Shown piece by piece: positions 33,951 to 44,800 of a stretch of 64,000 bases of DNA. Where the stretch lies: assembly GCA_017163975.1 (NCBI GenBank), contig JAFFSR010000278.1:1116001-1180000 (forward strand), in the 5' to 3' direction. Position numbers and translations under genes: made by a program. Positions within the stretch are counted from its first letter, which is position 1. Every line of letters starts with the position of its first letter. The DNA is from Anastatus disparis. Taxonomy: Eukaryota > Arthropoda > Insecta > Hymenoptera > Eupelmidae. The notes under the pieces were generated by a model. It had not been told where the DNA came from. It ran no database searches and saw nothing but the letters and a program-made list of their open reading frames with translations.

Positions 33951-36888
33951 GTGGTAAGTCCATTTTCTTCTTCCTTCCTTTCTGATTCTCTGTTACCTAC
34001 TAATAATACTTCATCTTCATCTACCATTACAAAACATGTCTCTACTGAGGATGGTCTCAGGGTTTGTCATTTTAATGCCAACTCCATTCGTGCTCATATT
34101 GAAATGATAAGATTATTTTTGGCTTCTCGCACTTATTTTCATGTGGTGGCTGTGACTGAGACAAAGCTGAGTCAGATAGTCTCTGACTCGCTTATAGCCA
34201 TAGATGACTATGTGCTTTTCAGACAGGATCGTAACACTAGAGGTGGTGGTGTTGCTCTATATGTTCATCGCTCACTGGATTGCATACGACTGTGTTCTTC
34301 AAAAGGTGGCTGGTGTGGTGAGCCAGGCTTACCTGAATATCTCTTTTGTGAGATTAAAACTCATGATGTTGCTTCTCCTATTTTTGTTGGAGTAGTCTAC
34401 AGACCACCTCATGCTCCATTCTTGGCTGGAACTGATTTTATTCCTGATCTGTCATCTTATATGCATGATTATAGCACTAAAGTTATCTTGGGTGATTTCA
34501 ATACAAACCTATCTACTGATTCTGATGACTCTTTGTTTCTGAAGGGTTTGATCAAGGAAAATGCACTCTTTTCTGTGCCTTACGGTGCAACTCATCACAC
34601 TGCCACATCTGATACTTGGCTAGATTTATGCCTTGTGGATGCAAGTGATTCCTTGCTTGATTATTGGAAGACTGATGTGCCATTTATAGATGGACATGAT
34701 TTCATTGCAGCCACTGTCAAGTCTTCTCTTTCTAAGCCTGTGCTTAATGATTTCTCTTATCGAGACTATAAGGCTGTTGATAACACAAGGCTGATTGATT
34801 ATTTTTCCTCTTTGGATTGCTCTATCTGTAATGGCGATTCAGATCTCGAAACTCGTCTTAATTGTCTTTATGGCCATCTAAGTGAAGCAATTTCACTCTT
34901 TGTTCCCATTAAAAGGTTCGACAGGGTGTAAATCGTCGTCCATGGATCACTGCAGAGCATCGTGGTTTGGTTCATGATAGAGACCGGCTTTATAGACGCT
35001 ATAAACGCTCACGACTTCCCTTTGACTTGCTATCATATAGAGCTGCACGTGATCGTGCTCATGAGAGCATTGAGTCTTCAAAACTCCTTTATTATTATGG
35101 CAGGCTCTCTGGGCTAAATGATTCTCGGCAAATCTGGAAGGAGCTGCGTAATCTCGGTATTTGTTCGAGTGGAAATACTTCTTGTCACCCTTTCTCTATT
35201 GATGAGCTAAATTTTCATTTTTCCAGTGTAGCATCTGATGGATCGGTCACCTCAGTCTTTGATTATTCGAATACTTTAGCTGAGGATGAACCATTTAAAC
35301 CTATGTTTACGTTCTCTGAGGTGTCGCTGTTTCAGGTTGGTCAGGCTGTGCGTAGTTTTACTACGCAGGCGAGGGTCCAGATGACATTCCTCAGTCTCTT
35401 ATTAATACTGCATTTCCTGTTATCGGTAAATTCTTGTGTCGCATTTTCAACGATTCCTTGAAAGAATGTCTTTTCCCATCATGTTGGAAGTTATCGCTTA
35501 TTAAAACTATTAATAAAGTTACTTCTCCACAATCTATGAATGATATTCGACCTATTTCCTTATTATCGTTTCTGTCAAAGGTACTTGAGCGTCTTGTCCA
35601 TCAGCAGTTGTATGAATATTTGTCCACTAGACAACTATTGGATCCGCGGCAAACTGGATTTAGGACTGGGCATAGTACACAGACAGCCTTATTGAGACTG
35701 ACAGATGATATTAGACTCAATATGGATAGACGCTATGTCACCTTGCTTTTGCTATTTGATTTCAGTAAGGCATTTGATACCGTGAACCATGCTATTTTGC
35801 TTAGAAAAATGTCATCACTTGATGTCTCCATCACGGTAATCAGATGGTTTGCCTCTTATCTTGCGGGTCGTCAGCAGGCTGTTATTGGCGAGGGTGGTAA
35901 TGTATCTAATTACCTCTCTCTTAGTATGGGAGTTCCTCAAGGATCTGTATTGGGGCCGTTATTATTCTCTATATATGTGAATGATGTTGCTATTGATTTT
36001 GGTCCTGATATTCAATACCTTATATATGCTGATGATCTTCAGGTATATGTCCATTTTCCTTTGGATAAATTGGATGTTTACTCTTCTATTATGAGTGCAC
36101 ATGCTGTTGCTATCTCTGATTGGGCTGCTAGAAATTGCCTTAAATTGAATGTCGGTAAAACTAAGGCCATAATTATTGGCTCCTATTATTATATTAATTT
36201 GCTGTCTACTATACAGGCTGCTGGTGTCCAAATTAATGGCACTACTGTTAGGTTTGAATCTTCTGTTCGGAATTTAGGGGTGTGGTTGGACAGTAAACTG
36301 AATTGGAAGGAGCACATCTCTCAGGTTTGTAATAAGTCTTTTTCTTTGTTCTACAGGTTAAACTACTTTCGAAAGAGTACTAACATTGCTCTTCGTAAGC
36401 ATCTGATACAGACTTTACTTTTTCCGCTCATCGATTATTGTTGCCTCGTTTATTCTAATTTGTCGGCTGAACTTGACTTGAGGCTTCAGAGAGTCATCAA
36501 CTCTGGTATTCGCTATGTTTATGGTGTTGGCAGACGTGAGCATATTTCTGCTTATCGTACAAAATTGGGCTGGTTATCTACCTCCAGTAGAAGAAAATAT
36601 TTTGTATCCTCCTTTCTTTATAAGATGTTCTCTACTAAAGTTCCTTCTTATCTTTATTCTAGATTTATTTGGAATCAATCTGTTAGAACATTGAGGGGTG
36701 CTGTGAGGCCATTGACTGTACCACCTGCAACTACTGAATTTTACAATGGATCGTTCTTGGTCACTTCATCCTTCCTATGGAATGAGCTCCCTGAGTCAAT
36801 TCGAAATTCACCATCACTTCATTCATTTAAATCTTCAGCATTTACTCATTACCTCTCCTTAGAAAATGGACCTATGCCATCACAATAA
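33951..36888 (+). pseudogene. LINE copy 2 ORF2, frameshifted endonuclease-RT
   Basis: Three overlapping or adjacent frames give the whole protein: 33951-34931 endonuclease (CHFNANSI, TETKLSQIV, LGDFNTNL, FIDGHDFI), 34967-35461 linker, 35434-36888 RT (LLLLFDFSKAFDTV, MGVPQGSVLGPLLFSIYVND, LIYADDLQVYV) and C-terminus. The breaks are at about 34920 and 35370-35440. The first frame starts without an ATG at its conserved N-terminus, as in copy 1. Confidence 0.85.
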
Positions 36889-37082
36889 AAATAAAAATAA
36901 ACTGTAACTTAATTATAATCTTTAATTCAAATTATTAAGTTTTTATTATTTTCTTCTGTTTCTGTTTTAAATACTGCTTTTACTCAATATTATATTTTAT
37001 TATTACTTGTATATAACTGTATAAAAATTGTACAATATAATGTACATACAATAAACATATATCTATCTATCTATCTCTCTAC

Positions 37083-37260
37083 CGATCTATAAAATTTTTC
37101 AAGTATCTGTTCTTTTCAGAACAAGTAAAAACGTTTGGGAAAAATAGAAAATAATAAGAAATATTTAAAAAGAAAAAAAATCCTTTTCCGCCATCCTTTT
37201 TCCCATTGTTTTACCTATTATGAAATATATAAATTTCTAATGCAACTGTGGTCACAACTG
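37083..37260. repeat. Polinton unit A, part downstream of LINE copy 2
   Basis: Starts CTACCGATCTATAAAATTTT and matches 38338-38460 (CTACCGATTGACAAATTTTT). It contains the hairpin TGTTCTTTTCAGAACA (37108-37123), a 6-bp stem with a TTTC loop, and a pyrimidine-rich tail ending in ATCCTTTTCC. Confidence 0.65.
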
Positions 37261-37776
37261 GGGGAAGTAAGCCAACGTTTGATTGGTGCGGCGCTGCTAC
37301 GCGAAAGCACGTAAATATCAGCAGCTACGCGTTTATAGACTCAGTCTAAAGGAATTGCGACGAACGACCAGTTGTGGGATTCTTTGCGACAAACATCAAT
37401 GTAGACCTTACTTATTCAACGCAGTCGATCAATCGTCATCGGTGGTTGCAGTTCAATCTTATTACTTCATTCAACGATGTGATATCTGATTTTGGTTATA
37501 GTTTCCGTGCAATGGAAACTCTAATATTAATTAAAAATTATTGAAAATAGATTCAGTTGAAGAAGAAGAAGAGGAGATTAGATAAAAAGAATGAGAGATT
37601 CATCTTAAAAAAAAATAAATCATAGTCATCAAAATTATTTAGTATACTTAAAAATTGGTAAGACTTTTTCTTCTTTTTTCTCTTTCTCTCTCTCTCACAA
37701 TTTTTTTTATAAGATATACAAAACCAATAGAAAAAAATATGTGAGAGTTCTTTTCTTTCTTTCTTGTTCTCTCTTT

Positions 37777-37824
37777 CTCTTTCAGATACATTTTTTTTTC
37801 GAACGCAGCATGTATCTGAAAGAG
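37777..37824. repeat. Hairpin H4, 15-bp perfect stem, loop TTTTTCGAACGC
   Basis: Arms CTCTTTCAGATACAT (37777-37791) and ATGTATCTGAAAGAG (37810-37824). The loop contains TTTTTCGAACGCAGC. Confidence 0.75.
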
Positions 37825-37913
37825 ATTTTTCTTTCTTATTTTTTTTCCCTCTCACTTGAAAGATGTATAAAAAAAAAAGGAACAAACAAAAATGTGAGAG
37901 TTTTTATATTCTT

Positions 37914-37961
37914 GTTTTGCAATTTTCATGATTTTTTCGAAAGCGATTCATGAAGCAAAAC
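37914..37961. repeat. Hairpin H5, loop TTTTTTCGAAAGCGAT
   Basis: Arms GTTTTGC..TTCATGA and TCATGAA.GCAAAAC, with a 4-nt bulge on the left side. Confidence 0.7.
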
Positions 37962-37991
37962 TTTCTTTAATTTTTCTCTCTCTCTTTCCCT

Positions 37992-38337
37992 CTACCGAAT
38001 ACCATCAACGCTCATTCACTGTTTCATCCTCGCGACTATGGAATGAACTTCCATCGTCGCTTAGGACTTCATCTTCACTCTCATCTTTCAAGTTGACCTC
38101 TCATGCGCACTTCCTCTCCCAAGAGTTTGGACCTCTGCTCCCAGCTTAAAATTTTCTTTGCTTTTTGTTTTGATTTTTATTTTGTTTGTATTTTTTATTT
38201 TTGTAGTTTATTATTACTATTTTTATTTGTATTTTATTTTTTATTTTTATTCTATTGTTTAATCTTTTGTAAACTTTATTTTGTTGTACAACATACTGTA
38301 CATAAATAAATTAATTTTCTATCTATCTATCTATCTA
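37992..38337 (+). mobile_element. CR1-like LINE copy 3, 5'-truncated
   Basis: Only the ORF2 C-terminus (EYHQRSFTVSSSRLWNELP ... LLPA) and the 3' UTR remain, ending in TTGTTGTACAACAT, TGTACATAAATAAATT and ATCTATCTATCTATC. It sits in the TC-rich tract of unit B at the position corresponding to copy 2 in unit A. Protein divergence from copies 1 and 2 shows an independent insertion rather than a duplicate. Confidence 0.8.
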
Positions 38338-38720
38338 CCGATTGACAAATTTTTAACAATCTGTTCTTTTTAGAACAAGTAAAAAATTATTTAAACAAAA
38401 AACATAAAATTGAAAAACAAAATAAAAGAAAAAAATCCTTTTCCCCAAACCTTTCCGTGTGTGTGTTTTTTTATTTATTAATATATATATATATATACTT
38501 ATATTTTTTTTACTTATATTTATATTGTAATGATGAAAAAAAATCCTAACCTCTTTTTAATTACTTTTATTAATTTTAAATAATTCTTTAGTTAAGGTTA
38601 GGATTTTTTAAGGGTAAGTGCTGAAAATTAGTTTTGATATAATTATAATTTTTCATTAGAAAAAGAATTTTCTATAATACAATAAGATTTAATTATTTTA
38701 TGTCAAAAAACATTCAACTT
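38338..38720. other. Polinton unit B tail and AT-rich DNA, no gene
   Basis: 38338-38460 is homologous to 37083-37260, including the hairpin TGTTCTTTTTAGAACA (38362-38377). A (TA)n run lies near 38481. The rest to 38720 is AT-rich with no frame. Confidence 0.5.
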
Positions 38721-38721
38721 A

Positions 38722-39428
38722 AAAATCATATGACATAATGAATGATTTTTTTTAAGATTGAAACCATTACACATGTTTTTAAGCATGAAATAGTTTGATC
38801 TTAGTGCATTAAACTATTTTATATTTAAATATTAAAAAAAAAACAATAAATAATAAGTTTTCAATTTATTAATGCATATTTTTTAATATTTAGACTATGC
38901 GGAGAGATTCGACTCCATTATTTTTCTAGATCTCTGAAACTAAGAGAGATATAGGTTTGAAAATTGGTATGTAAGTTTGTCATGTATAATAAATAAAAAA
39001 GAAGCTATTTCTGAGACTGTTTGTTATATATTTCTATTTTCAGTCTTATATGCTTGTGTAAATTCATGAAAATGTATAGATTACAAGTCTATGTAAGTTC
39101 CCAGTACAAAGAAATAAATGATTTGAAGTTTAAAATTATTTTCTTTTTTGTACATTAAACATAAAAAACTTGCATATCTATTTGCAAACCTCCATCCCTC
39201 TCAGTTTCAAAGATTTGGAAAAATTACTGACAGTAGTAGTTTGCAAAAAGTCTAAATACTCTAAAATATATATTAATGAATAAATATCTTATTATTTATT
39301 GCTGTTTTAAGAATATATAAATATTAGATAGTTTAATGCACTAAGATCAAACTATTTCATGCTTGAAAACATGTGTTATGGTTTCAATCTTAAAAAAAAA
39401 AAATCATTCATAATGTAATATGATTTTT
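38722..39428. repeat. Palindromic repeat 1 in the Polinton
   Basis: The left end AAATCATATGACATAATGAA and right end TTCATAATGTAATATGATTT are complementary. Internal landmarks GATTGAAACCATTACACATG and AGTGCATTAAACTATT are mirrored. It shares the inner block GGAGAGATTCGACTCCATTA with the next repeat. Confidence 0.6.
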
Positions 39429-40165
39429 AATATAAAAATTGAAAAGTTATACCTCATGATGTTAAAGTAAGATACCTATGTTGAATGTTTTTTTTTTATA
39501 TAAAATAGTTCAATTTTATTGCACTAAACTATTTTATATTTAAATATTTTTAAAACAGCAATAAATAATAAGTTTTTAATTTATTAATGCATATTTTTTA
39601 ATATTTAGACTATGCGGAGAGATTCGACTCCATTATTTTTCTAGATCTCTGAAACTAAGAGAGATATAGGTTTGAAAATTGGTATGTAAGTTTGTCATGT
39701 ATAATAAATAAAAAAGAAGCTATTTCTGAGAATGTTTGTTATATATTTCTATTTTCAGTCTTATACGCTTGTGTAAATTCATGAAAATGTATAGATTACA
39801 AAACTATGTAAGTTCCCAGTACAAAGAAATAAATGATTTGAAGTTTAAAATTATTTTCTTTTTTTATTTATTATACATGACAAACTTGCATACTAATTTT
39901 CAAACCTATATCTCTCTTAGTTTAAGAAATCTAGAAAATGATTGAGTCAAACCTCTCCGCATAGTCTAAATATTAAAAAATATACATTAATAAATTGAAA
40001 ACTTATTATTTATTGCTGTTTTAAGAATATTTAAATATAAAATAGTTTAGTGCAATAAGATTGAACTATTTTATATTTAAAAAAACATTCAACATAGTTA
40101 TCTTACTTTAGCATTATGAGGTATCACTTCTCAATTTTTTATATTAAAATTATATGATATTATAA
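39412..40165. repeat. Palindromic repeat 2 in the Polinton
   Basis: ACCTCATGATGTTAAAGTAA on the left is answered by TTACTTTAGCATTATGAGGT. The ACTATGCGGAGAG core is answered by CTCTCCGCATAGT. Arms are about 370 bp. It is a diverged direct copy of palindrome 1 and overlaps its edge. No open frame with motifs; 39736-39945 is a by-product. Confidence 0.65.
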
Positions 40166-40361
40166 TATAAATAAATTTATTTCATATTTCAGAATGATGT
40201 ATTTGAGCTTATTTTGAGTTATTTTTTATTTCTTAAAATATGTATTAGAGCTCATTTTGAGTTACTTTTTTTTAATTGCTTAAAATACATAGATTTGATT
40301 TTTTTTTAAACTTTTATTAATAAAATATACATGCATTAATAAATTTGATTTATGTTATACA

Positions 40362-40689
40362 CAGGGTTGGTTTAGCGTTAATGTACGATCACAGTTCATG
40401 ACTGTAACAGCGCCACCGCGACTTGATTTTTAACTAACACACGAGTTCGAAATTAAAATTCGGATACTTTTATTGTAATTTAATATTGCAAAATAAAATA
40501 TTTCTTTGATTTTTCCTAACACATATCTTTATTTGTTGGAAAAAATTTATTTTTCATTAATATAACGTTAAAATGATTTGGATTTAAATTTCGAACTCGA
40601 GTGTTAGTTAAAAATCAAGTCGCGGTGGCGCTGTTACTCGCTGTTACAGTCATGAACTGTGATCGTACATTAACGCTAAACCAACCCTG
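40362..40689. mobile_element. hAT-type MITE, 328 bp
   Basis: Ends CAGGGTTGGTTTAGCGTTAA and its complement, with 8-bp duplications GTTATACA at 40354-40361 and 40690-40697. An 8-bp duplication and a CAGGG end are typical of hAT elements. The arms are about 110 bp. No coding capacity. Confidence 0.9.
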
Positions 40690-40876
40690 GTTATACATCA
40701 TTTATGTTTAAAATATTATTTTTTTTTTTAAATTTTCATACTTGACTATACATAAATTTATACTTTAAAAAGGTGAAATGAAAACTAACAAAAAAATTTT
40801 TTTGGTTTTAACTTAAGTAATTTATTAAAAACAATTTCATTCAAACACAATAGAAAAAATAAAAATCTTATTTTCT

Positions 40877-40924
40877 AAGGGGAATGATGAGAGCCCCAAC
40901 CAACGCTCTCATCTGTGAGGTACA
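40877..40924 (-). promoter_or_regulatory. Conserved 45-bp Polinton motif, copy 1
   Basis: On the - strand: TACCTCACAGATGAGAGC, then a GGTTGGGG loop, then GCTCTCATCAT. GAGAGC pairs with GCTCTC. Related copies lie at 54670-54717 and 55263-55308 on the + strand. Here it follows the spliced gene that ends at 40994. Confidence 0.65.
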
Positions 40925-40993
40925 ACCAACCACCCAAGTGGTTCTTTACCTCCCCAGAGTGAGGGATTTTTTGTTTTATTATTATTTAAAGTT

Positions 40994-41567
40994 TCAATTG
41001 TACATTAAATTCAGTGGTGATGTTCTATCATCCTGGTCTAAAAGCCACTTCTTCATAGCGTGTGCATTACTCGAGGCACACATTGTATGCAAACTTGCAT
41101 AGTGATGTGTGCAAGAAGTTAGATCCCCCGAAGGAAGTTTTTTGAGAGATGGGCATCCCAAATCTTCGATGTTATGGACTAGCCTATTATAATTATTATA
41201 GAAATTAATGTTAAATTTAGATATTATGTTAAACGAATAATTACCAATCAGATAGGAATCTTCTAAGCCGCTTGACTTTCTCCAATCCTTTTACATAAAC
41301 CTCAGCGCCGTCGAGGATTGCCCTTAGAGTGTTGCTAAGTCCCTCATAGGGAATGGTTCCGGAACTCCAAAGTAGCCCATGATAATTTAACTCAAGCCAT
41401 CGATTTTCACACTTATTTTTATCTAATAAGTGTTTCCACGAATACGGTGGCTTGAAAAGAAACACCGATGGTACTGCGTCTTCCTCTAGGGGAACAATGG
41501 CAACCTCCTTGAAAACGAATTCGTTCAAAGATATCTTAAAACCTTGAACGTCTACGACGTATTTCAT
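40994..41567 (-). CDS. Spliced Polinton protein with VDVQGF motif (possible RNase H fold)
   Basis: Exon 1 is 41567-41245, the 61-nt intron is 41244-41184 (GTAATT ... TATAATAG) and exon 2 is 41183-40994: 170 aa. I start at ATG 41567 (KYVVDVQGF) because the longer frame begins inside the TATA box (TATAAAAGG, about 41650-41642). Domains: an N-terminal VDVQGF-FVFKEVAIVP pair of strands, FKPPYSWKHL, the ENRWLELNYHGLLWSSG block, then after the intron an IEDLGCPSL block and a Cys/His cluster. The intronless paralogue at 53785-54318 aligns across the intron. The opening resembles the first strands of an RNase H-like or exonuclease fold, which is speculation. Function unknown. Confidence 0.7.
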
Positions 41568-41771
41568 TTTATTTGTTGCCTTGTTGAACTCCTTAAAGAT
41601 TGAAGTCGAAGTAGAAACTAAATTCGACAGGTGAGATCGCTTCCTTTTATACACGAAAAATCAGCTCGCATTGTTTAGGATAAAGGTGGGGGTAAAATCC
41701 TGTAGCGTTTCCCCCTCTCTCTCATCCTCGAGCCCCCCCCCCATCCCCACCATTTTACTCGATTTTTCGCC

Positions 41772-41806
41772 TATATAAGAAAGCGTTCTCGAGAGAGCAA
41801 CTCAGT
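41772..41806 (+). promoter_or_regulatory. polB promoter: TATA box and TCAGT initiator
   Basis: TATATAAG at 41772-41779 and TCAGT at 41802-41806, spaced 30 bp, the arthropod core-promoter geometry. The word TATAAGAAAGCG here recurs at the TATA box before 53785, suggesting shared control. Confidence 0.7.
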
Positions 41807-41850
41807 TCATCGGGAATCATCACCATCGAAGACTTCCTTCCTCGAGCATC

Positions 41851-44800
41851 ATGGCTACCGCAGAGTACTTCAAGTATACAGCACGTTTGCTGTTTGAATC
41901 GTACCAGCATACGATGGCTGGTCAAGCTGATGCTGAGGATATACGCAGATGGCTTGATCTTGGTAATACGGCACTCGAGACCGCTGATTTGTTAAGTTGC
42001 TCAGCGAATTTAGCTGTTGCGGATAAGCAGAAACTGCAAGCTGCTGTAGCTTTAATTAAGAGCGTTATGCAGTTATTGAGCGCTCATCGTGGTGCAATTG
42101 TTGGTCATGGAGTTGATGCTGTGGCTGCTGCTGCTTCTTCTTCTTCTGATGTTGCTGCTTCTGATAACGATCCAAGAGTCAGTTGGGACGACGTTGACAG
42201 TGCGTTCGAGAACCGAATTAAAACCGGTGTAATTACTAATCATAAGCATCTGGACATTCAACGGTTTTTGAAAGATGCTAAACGTGAGTTTATTGCGCAA
42301 GTGAATCGGTCTCTTGAAGAACACCCTGCTTTGAAAGTTAATACCACGTTAGCAGCTGAGTATGTGATTATTAAAGATGATGTTGAAACTTATGACATAA
42401 AGTATTTCAATACAAAGACTATTCACATTTACTCTACAACTAACCTCGACGAGTGGTATGTATTGCACGTTGAACAGCCTATCAAAACTGATATGGAGGA
42501 ATTTGCTGAACGAGAATCAGGCTGGTCTCTACGAGCAATTCTGAATTTAGTAGTAAATATCAATAAATATAATCCCATGAGAGGAAGTAATTCTTTCGTT
42601 GAATTACCTGACTTTATTATAAAGAAAAAAGCTTGTGTCAACGTCGTGAATCGGGATGATCAATATTTTAAGTGGGCTATTCTGTCTGCCTTGCATCCTG
42701 TAGAGCAAAATTCTAATGGAGTTTCATCGTATGAGCAGTATAAAGATGAGTTAAATTTTAAAGGGATAGAGTTTCCTGTGGATCCAAAAGATGTTGGAAA
42801 GTTTGAGAAACAAAATGATATTTCCGTAAACGTGTATTTTTTGAAAAAGACAGGAAATAAGTTTGTGGTTTTACCTCGACATGTTACAGCCTGCAAGAAG
42901 AATAAGCACGTGAACCTTCTCTTAGTTGAGAAGTTCTACATCGATGAAGATGAAGAAGAAGAAGAAGAAGAAAAATATAATGATTCTTTCGACATCATTG
43001 ATTATAATCACCACTATGTTTGGATCAAAAATCTGTCTCGATTAGTGGGAAGACAATTGAGTGCAAGAAATCACAAAACTCACATTTGTGATCGGTGTTT
43101 GCATTATTTTAGAACAGCTGAAAAATTAGCAGCACACGTAACTGATTGTGTGAATTTAAACAAATGTAAGGTTACTCTTCCTGATAAAAGGGATAGTGTA
43201 TCACAATTTAAAAATTTTACGAACAATATTCCTGTGCCGTTCGTGGTTTATGCAGATTTTGAATGCTTGCTTCAACCAATAGAAAATCAAAAACGTGCCT
43301 ATCAGTTACACGAGGCTTACAGTGTTGGATATTTCGTAAAGTGTAACTATGATGACACTTTATCAGAATATAAAAGCTATAGGCAAAGTGAACAACTAGA
43401 TGAAACACCAGCCAAGTAGTTCGTGAAAAATCTTCATGTATTAGCTGTAAAGTTACAAGATATGTATAAAAACCCGCAGCCAATGAGAAATTTGACAATA
43501 ATAGAAAGAATTAGATTCGATAGTGCTCGCTTATGTCATATTTGCCAGAAACCTTTCACTCCTGGAGAAAAGAAAGTTAGAGATCACTGTCATCTCACTG
43601 GTGCGTATCGAGGACCTGCGCACAATGAATGCAACATCAAATATCAAGATTCACGCATGATACCAGTGATCTTTCATAACCTAAGTGGTTATGGTGCACA
43701 TATTTTTATAAAAGAGATCGCTACTTGTTTTCCAGGACGAGTATTGCTTCTTCCACAAACGAAGGAAAGATATATATCTTTTACAAAGTTTGTGGAAGGA
43801 ACTGATATTAATTTGCGCTTTATTGACTCGTTTCGGTTCATGGCTTCATCGTTGGACAAGTTATCGTCATACTTGGAAAAACATGACATCGTAGATCAAG
43901 TTTTCAAGCAAACCAATGGATTTTCTACTGATCAAATCATGCTTTTAAAGAGAAAAGGTGTCTTTCCGTATGACTACGTTAGCTCGTTGGACAAACTGGA
44001 AGAAATTGAGCTTCCATCAAAGGAGAGCTTTTACAGCAGCTTGTACGAGGCCCACATCAGTGATGAAGATTATGAACATGCAAAACAAGTTTGGCAGACA
44101 TTCAATATTCAAACACTCGGACAGAACTTTGATTTGTATCTCAAGATGGATGTTTTGCTTCTAGCTGAAGTCTTTGAGAATTTTAGAAAAAATTGTCTCG
44201 AGGCATATGACTTGGATCCTGCCCATTATTACACTACTCCTGGATTGACGTGGGATGCGATGTTGAAGTATACTCAGGTAAAATTAGAACTTCTGACTGA
44301 TATCGACATGCTTATGTTCATAGAACGAGGTATACGAGGTGGAATCAGTCAGTGTTGCAATCGCTATGGCAAAGCGAATAATCCGTACATGGGACAAGAT
44401 TATAATCCCAACGAAGATGAAAAATATTTGATGTATTACGACGTCAATAACTTGTACGGTTGGGCTATGACTGAACCATTACCATCTGGTGGCTTCAGAT
44501 GGGTGGATAACCTGGACAGATATAACTTTTTCGATATTCCTGATGACTATCCATTCGGTTACATACTGGAAGTGGACTTGGAATATCCTCAATCTCTCCA
44601 TGACAAACACGAGGATATGCCATTTTGTGCTGAGCACAGAGCACCTCCAGATTCCAAACAGATGAAATTGATGACAACTTTGCATGATAAGCAGCGTTAT
44701 GTACTTCATTATCGTGCATTGAAGCAGGCATTACTCCATGGATTACGTCTAAAGAAAATCCATCGAGCTCTTCAATTTGATCAAAGTCGATGGCTCAAGA

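Larger units (their letters stand above)
31606..37080 (+). mobile_element. CR1-like LINE copy 2 inside the Polinton
   Basis: Same family as 6945-12608, about 5.5 kb. The 5' leader has its own tandem monomers (about 31950-32260 and 32262-32500, sharing GTGGCGCCATCTATTGC and AATTAAGGCGCTTATCCACT). Then follow ORF1, a frameshifted ORF2, and a 3' UTR ending in ATCTATCTATC. It interrupts the (TC)n of the Polinton hairpin unit. Confidence 0.85.
37275..37985. repeat. Polinton hairpin-rich region, unit B
   Basis: Second copy of 30850-31555. It shares GATTGGTGCGGCGCTGCT, the AGTTTCC-GTGCAAT-GGAAACT hairpin (37500-37520), the 15-bp hairpin at 37777-37824 and the hairpin at 37914-37961, and ends in a TC-rich tract. 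No coding frame beyond low-complexity Lys/Ser runs. Confidence 0.7.

Noticed and set aside
37108..38377. Hairpins TGTTCTTTTCAGAACA and TGTTCTTTTTAGAACA as further histone stem-loops
   Set aside because: The stem length and first loop fit, but the required GG...CC base of the stem is absent and no gene ends nearby.
41568..41654. 29-residue N-terminal extension of the spliced VDVQGF protein
   Set aside because: It overlaps the TATA box and is absent from the paralogue, whose start aligns with ATG 41567.
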